NCBI GenBank assembly: GCA_023630585.1
Contig: CM042565.1
Location: 9,442,013-9,506,012 of the forward strand
DNA from: Cranoglanis bouderius
Taxonomy: Eukaryota > Chordata > Actinopteri > Siluriformes > Cranoglanididae
Direction of reading: 5' to 3'
DNA length: 64,000 nt
Shown here: positions 38,701-49,601 of the stretch, piece by piece
How positions within the stretch are numbered: the first letter of the stretch is position 1
Layout: each line of letters begins with the position of its first letter
Made by a program: the position numbers and the translations under genes
Notes under the pieces: model-generated
The model's database searches: none
What the model saw: the letters and a program-made list of their open reading frames with translations, nothing else
Told to the model about the DNA's origin: nothing

Positions 38701-41700
38701 AGCTATAGTCTCACAGGTGTAGACCAACTCTAAATATGGACCATGATGTTTACTCAGTGCCTCGTTTCCGCTCCTGTGCCAGATGCCCGGTTGGTTGCAG
38801 GCTCAGATGTCTTCGTTTCCTCAGTTAACTGTGTGGATCAGTAACAGATACTCACCAAGGGACTTGCATTCAGGTGAACGCTGTACATCATTTCCTCTCT
38901 CTGCTCTCCGCTGAGTCCTTGGAGGCTGCAGATTTCTCTGCTGACTCTGTTAATTAGGTTTAACTGAAAAATGGCAGAAAACTGGAAAATGAGGATAAGA
39001 TGATGTCCAATGCATTTACATGGCACTGAAGGGGAACTAATGAGTTAAATTATAAGTCAAATCAGATTCAGAGTCGCCTGAATTCATGGGGTTGAATGAA
39101 GATTTGATCATATTAAAAATTTCACTGCAACCCTTTGACATTTTTAAATGTTAGCCCAGATTTCACCCTTAGCAATTCAAGTCCAGGTTACTAATTCAGT
39201 GTTTGTTCAGCACCTTAAGTTTATATAATTGTGAAACTTTGTGAAACCATATTTTGTTCCAATTTTGTTATTTGCCAATTCCCGCCCACCAGCCAGCTCT
39301 CCCCTATCAGACTAACCAGAGAGGGTGAAGGTTAACTTGGTTCCTCTGAAACGCATGAAGGCAGTCACCGGCAGTCAACTTTTCAAACTGCTGCTACATC
39401 ACAGGGCAGTGTAACACACTCGGAGGAAAGTGCTATTTACCCTCTTCCACATACATGAGCTCATAGACACCCATGATTGGCTAGCATTGCTCTAATTGAC
39501 AGATGAAGTATTACCGTCATTCATTCCACTATCAGGATTCAAAATTGCAGTCTCCTGATTATAGGGTGAATGTTTTTCTGTTGTGCCACTCACAAGAGAA
39601 CATCTCAACCAGAAAATCTTTAATCTTTTAATCTTTATTTTTTAAATTATTATTATTATTTTATTTTTACAACATGAATTTTCATCACCTCAGAGTTTGC
39701 TACTACTTTATTTATTTATTTATTTATTTATTTATTTTTTAATTTTTTAATTTTTTTAATTAACTAAATTGTCATAACCTGAGTTTTGAGGAGTTTTTTG
39801 AGGAGTTGAATTTGGAATGACATTTAAAAAAGCATGACAACTTATGGAGAGTAGGGGAGGGTGTAATAACATTATCATCTGTGCAGTCGGGAACTGCTTG
39901 CTGGCAGTGGCAATTACGAAAATTCAGCTAATGTGTAGTGAACACTAAAAAATAAAAAATAAATAAAAAATCAATTGCCTAATCTCTACATGGCCAAAGA
40001 CTTCGCTGTTCATTTTTCTGCTCAAAGTGTTTGCTTCAGCTTTTATATTTAGTAGGTGTGTTTTATGTAAAATGTCACTACTCTGAAGACTTCACCATCT
40101 GTCTCTTGTGACTTTGCAGGCAGTTGGAAAATTAATTTTTACAACATGAATTTTGCAGTTTAATATTATATTGATATTTTTGATGAAAATTTTTTACTAT
40201 GATGAATTCTGCCTCAGGCTCTGGCAAATCTGATTTTGAAAGCTGTGGCAAGAACACAGCCATTGAAGTGTCCAGGATTTAGTTACACTCCCATTTATTG
40301 TGTTTCTTTGTCCTTAAATTCATTAAGCATCATAAACTGAATCTGATTTTGAAGTTATTTTGAAGTCATCTGTTAAAATGTGTCAAACATCAGAATAAAT
40401 TTTTTAAAAAATGAATAAATAAAAAAGCCATGTCCCTCCAGTTGAACCTGGTGGATGGTATTATTACAGTGTGATGGTGCAGATCTCTCAGCTTTCCCAT
40501 TGTGTAATCTTATCTTTAGCAAGGTCACCTCCAGTCCACAAACATATCGGTCCCTCAGTCTTCCAGTGGGAACCGTACTAGCTGTGAGCTCTTTCTAAAT
40601 ATATCCCTGCTCTCCATTTCTCTCTCTCCATCAAAGATTCAGAGCGTATAGTATAAATTACTTCAGTGACGGTTTACTGTAAAAGAGCATCACAGTACAA
40701 AAGTGTCAGCCACTTGATTTGTGTGTTGTGCAATAAAACCGTGCTAGCAGGCATTCACAGTTCTATAATGATGAATTATGCGGCAAAATCAGCAGCAGGC
40801 TCTCGTCTCTCGAGGGCCGTTTCACTCACGTGTTTTACTTTCTGACCTCCCAGCCAAGCACAACAATCCGGCGTAGGCAGTTTCCGAAAACCATTCCAAC
40901 ACAGTTATGCCTGCCAGTGGCTTTCTTTCAGCATGTGTGCACTGAGTCCCTTCTTAGCCCATGACTGCCCACAGTAGTCTCCTCCAGGAGATACCACCTG
41001 CCTGCATCATCTTTGGGGGAAAAAGGAATGTGCTGCAGCATTTTTTCCCTCATGATCACACAGTTCACAGCCAATGTAGTGTAAAGCTAACTGTATCCGA
41101 GAGAAGGAGAAAAGAGAAGCAATCTAGCAAGTCACCAGTCAGAGCATTTCTCCACAGTTATACTGTGTATTTTTACACAGTACAATATATTTTACTATAC
41201 TGTACTATATTTGGGGTAATACACAGTAACACTAGCTACAGTACATATATCTATAGTGAATCTGACTGAGTACTTGTTCTCACCCTCATAAAAGGAAAAA
41301 GCTTCCTTTTTGTCCTGCAGGATCCCAGTCCCACTGCACACCTCTAATGTCAACCCTGTGAACCTGGCTAGCTTTTATGTATTTAGAAAACATTATCTGT
41401 TCATTCTGCACAATATTTTCTTATTCTGTTACCACCCTGTGTTATACAGTACATTATTACTGTATGAGCATTATGAGCATTAATCTCAGTGTTTCAGTAG
41501 TGATGATTAAATATGCCGTCTTACATTTTGTGACCCCAGCAAAAATGCTGCTGTGCAAGTAAATTTTTAAAAATTATTACACTACAGTACAGCCAGTATA
41601 AGACCTCCCCCACTGACATCGCAACACTTGGAGCATAATGTGTTATTGATAAACCACAGTGTGTCCCCAGTTTGTTGAACTAGAAGCTGGATACATGCTA

Positions 41701-44700
41701 GGCCAGACTGAAATTGTTAAATACACCCAGAAGATACTCATCTCCTGCTCCAAAACTGAGGAGATTTGTGGAAGTGTTCGTCAGGGCTTAGTGAAAATTT
41801 CTTCTTCACTATGTGGGTAAGAATTGTATGCTACTGCGTGATCCACTGCTATGATTAGGCAAGAAAATAAACGACTTCATAGTTTAATGAGGCCTGTTTA
41901 ATTTAGGCTTGTTCAGATTAGTAATGAGGTAAGTGTGGCGTACTGATTTACAACACTACAGATAGAGAAATAGAAAATAAAAGTTTAAGTTTATATTGGA
42001 GAGTTAAACTACAACTGATACAACTGAGAGTTAAACTACAACTGATAGTCATTCCAGATTAATATATTGTTCATTAATATATTGAGCCCATCTGTTCTTT
42101 TTATTGAGGGGAGAAAAACAATCAAGCCAGTGTATTCTGATGTTAAAACATGCAGCTCCTACGCAAAGTGTGAAAAGGTTGGCAAACTTAAATTGTCAAA
42201 TTAAATGAATCATTTAAATCGGTTATCATAACAGGGAATAATCCTTAGATTAGTCAATTATAAAAATTAGTCAGGAAGAGAGAACAGTTTGTCCACAGTT
42301 CCGGGCCACTGATAACTCAACCTAATTATTACAGTACATGAGTTCAGAATTCTGAGCACACAGTTTGGAACAATATGTTACTCTTCATGTTTTTTAATGA
42401 GTACAATTCTGCTTTCCACTCCATGTCATTGTGCCTTAGGAGATATAGAGCCCTGGCCGGCAACAAAATGCCCCACCAACAGAGAATAGTCATTAACATT
42501 TGATGACATTCTTAGCTCTTCTCTTTGCTTGACAGAATATTTCTTTCCTACATTAGCATTAAATTTTTTTTTTTTTTTTTTTTTTTAAAGCAGATGAGGT
42601 ATGGTGCCCCGCTGCTTGTCCATCTAGCCACTGTGCACCATGTGGATGAGACTGTTGCACTTTCTGCAGGAAGTCACATAAGCTGGACAACTGAGTGAAA
42701 GGGCAAGAAATCCTCCCAGTGTTACTTTTATGTATTCAGCATTTCCACTACCATTTCTTTAAATGCAGTAGACTGAAATGTTGTTTCTAAAAGTTTTCTG
42801 GAAATGCACATGCCCTTGTGTTTCTGCAAGTATGTCTTCAAAGTCAGTAATTTATATTTCACACTTTTCCAGTACAGCTTCCTGTGATTAAAATGTTTAC
42901 ACTTACTGGCCACTCTATTGTACACCTGCTCATTCATACAGTTATCCAATCAGCCAATCATGTGGCAGCAGAATGCATAAAATCATGCACATACAAGTCA
43001 AGAGCTTCAGTTAACATTCACAGCAAACATTATAATGAGGTAAAATGTGATTTCAAAAACTGCTGAGCATCTTGAATTTTCATTCACAACCATCTCTAGA
43101 GCTTACACAGAAGATTGGAAAAACACCTGGTCTTTTACCACTCTGTTCATTTTCGGTGAGCCTGTGCCCGCTTTAGCCTCACATTCCAGTTCTTGACTGA
43201 CAGCATTGGAACCTGATGAGGTCTTCTGCTGTTGTAGCCCGTCCACCTCAATATTCGGCGTGTTGTGCATTCTGAGATGCTTTTTTGCTCACCATGGTTC
43301 TAAAGAGTGGTTAGTTGAGAGACCGTAGACTTTCTGTCAGCTTGAACTAGTCTGGCCATTCTCTCTCATCAGCAAGATGAAACTGCTGCTCACTGGATGT
43401 TTTTTGTTTTTCACACCAACTCTACAGACTGTTGTGCACAAACAGTTTCTGAAACACTCAAACCAGCCCATCTGGCACCATCAACCATGCTATGGTCAAA
43501 GTCACGGAGATCCCATTCTGTTGTTTGACAGTGCAGTATTGTTGGAATGAGATCTTTTTTATAGTGTATAAGATGAATAATCCCTGCAGAGTGCATTGAG
43601 ATAAATATGAATGACAAAAACCAAAGATGGTGCTATTTAAAGGCTATAGTGGCTATAGGAGAAGAGAAGGATTTTAGTGCTTCAGGACAGAGGTCTATGA
43701 GAGATTATTACAGAATTATAGCGATATTCAACACAAAATATTCTAAAGAATGATTCAACAGAAGACATTGTGAATTTATACACATTCAACACAAAATAGA
43801 TACCAGGGACAGGTTTCATCGAGAGTGGGCCTTGAGAACACTTGCCAGCTTTAGTTTTTAGTTTTTCACCCATAGGCTTGGGGAGTAACAGAATACATGT
43901 AACGGCGTTACGTAATCAGGATTTTAAAAAACTGGTAACTGTAATCTGTTACAGTTACGTCAAAAAACAAAGTAATCAGATTATAGGCACATTTTGTAAA
44001 AAATTGGAATACTATCAGGATTACTTTTTTTTTTTTTTTTTCTTCTTTTTTTTTTTCTCCATTTAAAACCAAATAAATGAATCTTTTGACACAACACAAT
44101 ATTGTTATACAAGCTGCTCGATTATAGTTCCGGTTCTCTCTTGCTAGTCGTGACTCACATGAGCAACCTCCTGGTGTATGCGCAAATAAACTGCGCAAGT
44201 TAATTTGGTAGAAATTAACACAAAGTGTCCTCTTTTTTGGACCTTAAAAAAGCGTCCGTCCGGGATTTCTAAATTTGAGAAAATGTCCGGGATTCGGCTT
44301 TAGTTTCATTATGATGTGCTTATGGTCTAATACTGCATCACATGTGCGCATATTCGCACACCAGTTGGTCGATTATAAAAGATTTGCTGCAACTATTGGC
44401 CAAATTCCTACCTCTTCACGATTGGCCTAATCTCAGCGAACGCACGAAGGTGAAGTGCTGTTGTTCGACGCCGTACACAGTTGCTTGAGAATAGCAGCTA
44501 ATGACATCTGTCCTGAGTCGAAACAGTGCCCATGGCCATATAAGGTCATTTTTAACTTCATGTTATCACATTGCTTCGTAATACATGGCCATGCAAATGT
44601 GTAAATGTTGGTAGAAGGTACACTCGTGGCATCAAATATGTAATTGTATTCCATGGACATTGAAGAATGTAGGAAAAAATGTAAAATGTGGCAGTGAAAC

Positions 44701-45885
44701 CAATTTTCTGGTTTAAGAATATTAGAAGAAGAATATTATTACACCCTATTCTGTTAGTTTCTGAATGTAGTGAGGTCTTCCATCCAGCTCTTTTATGCAA
44801 ATTCTGAAAAAGTGAATAAAATAAAAAAAACTGCCTACATATTGCAGAAAAGGATATTACGCTTTGGCTGAGGTGGAAAAGTTGGTCTATCAATAAAGAC
44901 AACACACTGCAACACAGTGATGGAAACAGGTTTTTCAAATAAATTATGTAGAATCAGAATCATTTTATTCGCCGTATACATTCACGTGTATTAGGAATTA
45001 TTATTGGCGTTTTGTCACGACACAATACATTCAACACACATCCCAGACAACACAACACAATTTCCATCCTGATATACACACATTGCACCTCGTGTGTAAG
45101 CGGAAATGGTAGGCTCAGTTGTAATTTACATTACAGTGGAGGTAGAAATGTAGAGGACATAAGTCACGTTTCAGCTTTATATGTAGGTCTAAAATTAAAC
45201 CTGGCCAAAGTTTTTCTTAATAATGAAAGCAACGTCAAACATCCCCGTGACCCAGAGTGGGCTAAAGCAGATCCTGAAAATAAACGAATGCATACATGAA
45301 TGAACATCAAATGTCAAATCTGTCTATTCACTGCTGTTTTGTTGCTCTTTTCTTTCTGTATGCCGGTGAGAAACAGCTGTGCACTTTGGCTACTTGGCCT
45401 AAATCAATTTTAAGTCATTATTAGGATTTTCACATGAGTGTAAATGTTAGAAAAACAGATTCCTTTGCATTTTCTTTTGCCAGCTTTCTGTAACTTTGTT
45501 TAAAATTGTCTGAACAGAAACTCAGCTAGAGTCAGTTAGCAAGAACACTTAATGGTTGGAGTCTTTCAAAATTGCCTTGCACCTCTAAGATGCGTCAATA
45601 AAAGGTTTTCTTTTTTAGCTTTCTCACTCTTCTGGAGACTTCAGTGTGACTGCTGAGAAAGGCGAGGCGGCACGTTTACAACAAATGTATTGATAGTTAC
45701 TGTTTTGATTCTGGCCCATGTATACTTTCTTTCACTAATCTTTTTACTTTCTCTGTTTTGTGGTTTTTGCTTTTCTAAAGATTTTTTTCATACAGTAGGA
45801 CAAAAAAGGTTAAAAAAAAAAAAAAAAGTTGTGTATGATTTGTTTGGTTGATAATTTAGACAACTTATTATTTGGACAACTTTAT

Positions 45886-45924
<39 letters not shown>

Positions 45925-46135
45925 CTCTCTTTCTCTTTTCCTCTGTCTTTCCATCCCTCTCTCTCTATCACTCTGTCTCTGCCCTTTTCTATCTTTCACT
46001 TTATCTCCGTCTCTCTCTCACTGCCTCTGTCTCTCTATGTCTCACTCTCTCTCTTACCCATGTCTTGCTGTATCTCTCTGTATCTCTGTCCTTCTCTAAT
46101 TCTCCGTGTCTCATTATGTCTCTCTGTTTCTTTGA

Positions 46136-46174
<39 letters not shown>

Positions 46175-46403
46175 GCTGTCACTCTGTCTGTCTTTCTCTT
46201 TCAGGACCCGAGTGTAACTGCAGCACAAACGGCTCAGTGGACCCAGACAGCTGTGACCCGCTCACCGGCGGCTGTAAGTGTTTGCACGGCTATTCGGGAC
46301 TCCTTTGTGAGCAGTGTTACAGCGGCTATTTCAGAAACCACACAGGTGGCTGTCAGCCGTGTGACTGTGACTCATCCGGAGCAGCAGGGCCGCAGTGTGA
46401 TAG
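27841..46403 (+). CDS. megf9: Multiple EGF-like domains 9-like, partial gene (exons 1-2)
   Basis: MEGF9 proteins are single-pass membrane glycoproteins with a signal peptide, a mucin-like Ser/Thr/Pro region, laminin-type EGF repeats and a short cytosolic tail; their function is poorly known. Here exon 1 (27841-28273) encodes a signal peptide, linker and Thr-rich stalk, and ends in phase 1 (AAAAAAG|gtaacc). Exon 2 (46205-46403) starts after tttcag, completes a Gly codon and reads GPECNCSTNGSVDPD, a laminin-type EGF repeat with eight cysteines, then the start of a second (CDCDSSGAAGPQCD), and leaves phase 2 at TAG|gtaagt. The mucin stalk joined to laminin-type EGF repeats with CQPCDC at the repeat junction fits MEGF9 and no other family I recall. 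Later repeats, membrane span and tail are missing from the window. The link between the two exons rests on phase and architecture across 17.9 kb. Confidence 0.78.
28274..29740. other. megf9 intron 1, 5' part
   Basis: Intronic. Around 28770-28960 and 29280-29560 CG dinucleotides are more frequent than in most of the window, possibly a CpG-island shore or intronic regulatory DNA. No exon recognised. Confidence 0.4.
29745..29800 (-). repeat. Fragment of SINE/LINE tail
   Basis: ACGCTTTTATTCAAATCC then AAAGCGACAAACGAGG is the reverse complement of the common fish SINE tail type (compare GTCGCTCTGGATAAGGGAGT at 61388). Confidence 0.5.
29801..32420. other. megf9 intron 1, mostly unrecognised
   Basis: About 2.6 kb without recognisable exon or repeat, except a short perfect hairpin at 30730-30759 (AGGTAGTGCT / AGCACTACCT, 10-base loop). 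Confidence 0.35.
32421..32490 (-). repeat. SINE family 1 tail fragment
   Basis: GGTCCATCCATCCATCCATC then GCGCTTTATTCCACTCAGG resembles the tail of the family 1 SINEs in minus orientation. Confidence 0.45.
32661..32716. repeat. (ATT)n microsatellite
   Basis: About 15 ATT units passing into TTTA repeats. Confidence 0.95.
32860..33827. mobile_element. piggyBac-like non-autonomous element with TTAA flanks
   Basis: Left end AGCTGCAGTACTGAACTTTT and right end (reverse complement) AGCGGCAGTATCGAACTTTT are a 20-bp inverted repeat with three mismatches. Both sides are flanked by TTAA (32856-32859 and 33828-33831), the piggyBac target. The 968-bp interior has no open transposase. Confidence 0.65.
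33832..35815. other. megf9 intron 1, unannotated part
   Basis: About 2 kb of intronic DNA without recognised repeats or coding signal. Confidence 0.4.
35817..36120 (+). repeat. tRNA-derived SINE, family 4
   Basis: Head CTGGTGGCACTGTGGCGCAG (A-box region), B-box-like AGGATCCAATCCTGAG, the body with CATCCCATCCAGGGTGTATT and CTGGGATAAGCTCCGGATCC, and a tail of AATAAATGAACGAATG. Diverged from family 1 but of the same general type. Confidence 0.65.
36121..38114. other. megf9 intron 1, unannotated part
   Basis: About 2 kb. An open frame of 67 codons at 37399-37602 (MFQRPQTYIQ) has no recognisable homology or splice context. Nothing else seen. Confidence 0.35.
38126..38397 (+). repeat. Direct duplication, copy 1 (about 270 bp)
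   Basis: GAGGGTGTAATAATATTATC, GTCGGGAACTGCTTGCTGGC, CTCTACATGGCCAAAGATTT, GCTCAAAGTGTTTGCTTCAG and GACTTTGCAGGCGGTAGG recur in order, with about 10 percent differences, at 39855-40130. Confidence 0.85.
39255..39600 (-). repeat. SINE-like repeat, family 3 (copy 2)
   Basis: Minus strand: GAGTGGCACAACAGAAAAAC (A-box-like), ATCAGGAGACTGCAATTTTG then AATCCTG (B-box-like). The body is shared with 4085-4470 (CCAGCCAG.. and GAGGGTGAAGGTTA on the plus strand). It sits between the two copies of the 270-bp duplication. Confidence 0.55.
39855..40130 (+). repeat. Direct duplication, copy 2
   Basis: Same order of blocks as 38126-38397, 1.73 kb downstream, with small A-rich insertions (AAATAAATAAAA near 39957). 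Confidence 0.85.
40135..42890. other. megf9 intron 1, unannotated part
   Basis: About 2.7 kb. A palindromic AT-rich patch with ACAGTACAATATATT/TACTATACTGTACTATA words at 41170-41220 and a T20 run at 42567-42586. No exon or known family recognised. Confidence 0.35.
42897..43525 (-). mobile_element. Tc1/mariner family A (copy 3)
   Basis: Starts TACACTTACTGGCCACTC then GTACACCTGCTCATTC and continues with GTGGCAGCAGAATGCATAAA. The interior is antisense transposase: GTTGTAGCCCGTCCACCTCA, CTGAGATGCTTTTTTGCTC, TCAGCAAGATGAAACTGCTG. The right terminal repeat is not recognisable. About 350 bp of the transposase is missing. Confidence 0.75.
43876..44110. mobile_element. DNA-transposon-like repeat (GTAACGGCGTTACG type)
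   Basis: GGGGAGTAACAGAATACATG, TAACGGCGTTACGTAATC and ACTGTAATCTGTTACAGTTA belong to a dispersed fish repeat type. Boundaries are not determined. It ends in a T-rich tract (44025-44056). Confidence 0.5.
44225..44400. repeat. Dispersed repeat fragment (GTCCGGGATT type)
   Basis: AAGTGTCCTCTTTTTTGG, GCGTCCGTCCGGGATTTCTA and AATGTCCGGGATTCGGC: an internally repetitive GTCCGGGATT motif occurring twice. It looks like a dispersed element, family unknown. Confidence 0.4.
44950..45070. repeat. Dispersed repeat fragment (AGAATCAGAATCATTTTATT)
   Basis: AGAATCAGAATCATTTTATT then CGCCGTATACATTCACGTGT is a common teleost repeat start; a probable distal part of a similar repeat is at 59550-59640 on the opposite strand. 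Confidence 0.5.
45889..46202 (+). repeat. Pyrimidine tract before megf9 exon 2
   Basis: Almost pure C/T sequence of about 310 bp, with (CT)n cores at 45889-45920 and 46141-46171. No AG dinucleotide occurs between 45860 and the acceptor AG at 46203-46204. It doubles as the polypyrimidine tract of the splice acceptor. Confidence 0.92.
46205..46403 (+). CDS. megf9: megf9 exon 2: laminin-type EGF repeats
   Basis: This 199-bp exon encodes GPECNCSTNGSVDPDSC followed by GGCKC, GLLCEQC and GGCQPCDC. That is one complete eight-cysteine laminin-type EGF repeat with an NHT glycosylation sequon in its last loop, plus the first cysteines of the next repeat. Acceptor: a roughly 340-bp AG-free pyrimidine tract ending tttcag. 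Donor: TAG|gtaagt, a near-consensus site. It exits in phase 2, so exon 3 must supply the last base of an AG- codon. No matching exon 3 was recognised up to 64000. Confidence 0.88.
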
Positions 46404-47985
46404 GTAAGTGAGATAGGGACCACATCAACACCCCCCACCCCCACCCCCACAGAACACGCTTTTCCAGCAGCCAGTGCCAGATTCCTTCAAGCAAACTGAT
46501 GCACCTTACAAAGCAGTCCCCATAACAGTTGTTCACAGTTCCATGCTTTGAAGTCAGAGTAAACTGCTCATTTGCATGAATGATGTTTACCCTTGGAGGA
46601 GTCATAAGTGGAAAGAGTACAAAAGGTGAGGCGAGTTACATATGTAGTGTTACATGTGAGGTTGTATAATCGCTGCCATTGCATTATTGTTGTTTTGTCT
46701 GTGCTTCAGTAAGAAGATTTATTTTCATTTATACTGATAATCAACTGCACTAATACACTCCACTACATACATCACCAACAACAGCAGTGCAGCAGATGCG
46801 GTGCATTGTGGTATTTATTTAGAGAGCACAGGTTCCAGTGCACTGGAAGGATTTTGTGATTGAGACAGCCCTTAAAATGGCCGACTCCCTGATCAGTGCC
46901 CTGACTGCTGAACTAGGGAGCTGATTAGAGATTAGAGCTGATGAGTTAATTAGTTACATGATCTGGACCTACACTCTCTATAATGACAGTTTTTTAATTT
47001 TTTTTATTTTTTCATTTTTATTATTTTTTTGGCCTGCTGATGAAATACCCTAAGATCCCTTACTCACCTGGACATGAAGAGCTGGTGTATTTCTGTGCTC
47101 TAAAAAAATTTTAGGCACTCCAGAACAGGGAGATGAGTTATGTATGAGAATAAATATATCAGGAAAACACAAATTTGGTAAGTGTTCTGCCAGTGTAAGA
47201 TGAATCAGCAGTTCTGGGGAAAATACATAAATCTGTTTTATCATCTTTGTCGAAGCACCATTTATTCCCTCCTGATGTAAGGTGAGTAATTCTAGCCATC
47301 TTTCACCTGTAGTTACATTCCCGTAATATTCACATTCACACGAAGCAAGAAATTCAGTCCCAAATATGGTGACCACAACAGAAAAGTCACATTAGGTGAC
47401 TTAAATGCAAAAAACAACAACTTGCACTGATCTAACACAATGAGGTTTCTTCAAAAATGTTAAAACAGTCATGTTTAGTCATTCTTTTTCAACACTGATG
47501 AGTTGCAACTGACTGAAGATGGAATTCACACGTTGTTACACATAATGTAAGAGTCCTAATGTTTATTCAGCATTCATTTTCATGTACATTGTGTCATTGT
47601 GGTCACATGCGAGTATAGTCCTGTTCTGTTTCCCCGATCAAAAGGGTATACCTGTTGTCATCCTGTACCTTTGATGCCATTGATGGTGCCAGCCAACTGA
47701 AACTATTGCACAGTGAAATGACGAGTTATTTGGTGCTCAATATCATGTTTAAGTAGACATTCATTTTCGGTTTTGCTTGATTTGCTTGAAATAATGATTT
47801 TCTTGAAGCTGTGCTACTGGTTTACAACAGATACTTGGTACCAATGCTTCCTGTTATACCTCCAAGATGTTTGTGTTTGGTTCAGGTCGCATCAGTTATG
47901 GCGTATGATAAGACATAAGGCATAATGTCACAGTTCTTCACACAGAAACAAACAAAATAAACTTGAGTGCTTGTGCAGTGTTTCA
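46404..47985. other. megf9 intron 2, start
   Basis: Intronic DNA up to the Tc1 element. It has a C-rich patch CACCCCCCACCCCCACCCCC near 46429-46450 soon after the donor. No further EGF exon recognised. Confidence 0.45.
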
Positions 47986-47989
47986 TATA

Positions 47990-49599
47990 CAGTATCTCTC
48001 AAAAGTGAGTACACCCCTCACATTTTTGTAAATATTTTATTATATCTTTTCATGGGACAACACTGCAAAAATGACACTTTGCTACAATGTAAAGTAGTGA
48101 GTGTACAGCTTGTATAACAGTGTAAATTTGCTGTCCCCTCAAAATAACTCAACACACAGCCATTAATGTCTAAACCGCTGGCAACAAAAGTGAGTACACC
48201 CCTAAGTGAAAATGTTCAAATTGGGCCCAAAGTGTCAATATTTTGTGTGGCCACCATTATTCTCCAGCACTGCCTTAACCCTGTTGGGCATGGAGTTCAC
48301 CAGAGCTTCACAGCCACTGCCACTGGAGTCATGGACTCCTCCATGACGACATCACAGAGCTGGTGGATGTTGGAGACCTTGCGCTCCTCCACCTTCCGTT
48401 TGAGGATGCCCCACAGATGCTCAATAGGGTTTAGGTCTGGAGACATGCTTGGCCAGTCCATCACCTTTACCCTCAGCTTCTTTAGCAAGGCAGTGGTCGT
48501 CTTGGAGTTGTGTTTGGGGTCGTTATTATGTTGGAATACTGCCCTGCGCCCCAGTTTCCAAAGGGAGGGGATCATGCTCTGCTTCAGTATGTCACAGTAC
48601 ATGTTGGCATTCATGATTCCCTCAATGAACTGTAGCTCCCCAGTGCCGGCAGCACTCATGCAGCCCCAGACCATGACACTCCCACCACCATGCTTGACTG
48701 TAGGCAAGACACACTTGTCTTTGTACTCCTCACCTGGTTGCCGCCACACACGCTTGACACCATCTGAACCAAATAAGTTTATCTTGGTCTCATCAGACCA
48801 CAAGACATGGTTCCAGTAATCCATGTCCTGGGTCTGCTTGTCTTCAGCAAACTGTTTGCGGGCCAGGCTTCCTTTTGGGACGACAGCCGTGCAGACCAAT
48901 TTGATGCAGTAAGCGGCGTATGGTCTGAGCACTGACAGGCTGACCCCCACCCCTTCAACCTCTGCAGCAATGCTGGCAGCACTCATATGTCTATTCTGCA
49001 AAGCCAACCTCTGTATATGATGCTGAGCACGTGCACTCAACCTCTTTGGTCGACCATGGCAAGGCCTGTTCTGAGTGGAACCTGTCCTGTTAAACCGCTG
49101 TATGGTCTTGGCCACCATGCTGCAGCTCAGTTTCAGGGTGTTGGCAAACTTCTTATAGCCTAGGCCATCTTTATTTAGAGCAACAATTCGTTTTTTCAGA
49201 TCCTCAGAGAGTTCTTTGCCATGAGGTGCCATGTTGAACTTCCAGTGACCAGTATGAGAGAGTGTGAGAGCGATTACACCAAACACCTGCTCCCCATTCA
49301 CACCTGAGACCTTGTAACACTAACGAGTCACATGACACTGGGGAGGGAAAATGGCTAATTGGGTCTAATTTGGACATTTTCACTTAGGGGTGTACTCACT
49401 TTTGTTGCCAGCGGTTTAGACATTAATGGCTGTGTGTTGAGTTATTTTGAGGGGACAGCAAATTTACACTGTTATACAAGCTGTACACTCACTACTTTAC
49501 ATTGTAGCAAAATGTCATTTCTTCAGTGTTGTCCCATGAGAAGATATAATAAAATATTTACAAAAATGTGAGGGGTGTACTCACTTTTGTGAGATACTG
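47990..49599 (-). mobile_element. Nearly complete Tc1/mariner element with IR/DR ends (family H)
   Basis: 1610 bp flanked by TA (47988-47989 and 49600-49601). Inverted repeats of about 230 bp (47990-48222 and 49368-49599) differ at only a handful of positions, so the insertion is fairly recent. Each repeat holds two copies of AAAAGTGAGTACACCCCT (left: 48001-48018 and 48186-48203), the IR/DR layout in which transposase binds outer and inner sites. The transposase gene lies inside on the minus strand. It sits in megf9 intron 2. Confidence 0.92.
48235..49232 (-). pseudogene. Tc1-like transposase, disrupted by frameshifts
   Basis: Cut-and-paste DDE transposase. The natural start is the ATG at 49232 (MAPHGKELSEDLKKRIVALN); an ORF start 23 codons upstream lies in the leader. 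In order: HTH DNA-binding region (LGYKKFANTLKLSCSMVAKT), HGRPKRLSARAQ, first Asp in VLWSDETKINLFG, second Asp in VFQHNNDPKHNSK, and SPDLNPIEHLWG with the last acidic residue. Two lesions: between about 48870 and 48945 the frame slips (expected GQPVSAQTIRRLLHQIGLHG is present only in the +1 frame) and is restored after a short loss at KGSLARKQF. Near 48300-48340 a second slip ends the ORF at KLW; the true C-terminus (EALVNSMPNRVKAVLENNGG) continues in another frame to 48235. Probably inactive despite a 334-codon open frame. Confidence 0.9.
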
Positions 49600-49601
49600 T
49601 A

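Noticed and set aside
45829..46204. Ser/Leu-rich open frame leading into megf9 exon 2
   Set aside because: It is the CT-repeat pyrimidine tract before a strong acceptor; only the part after 46204 is coding in my model.
48166..48819. Plus-strand open frame of 217 codons
   Set aside because: It is the antisense shadow of the Tc1-like transposase on the minus strand.
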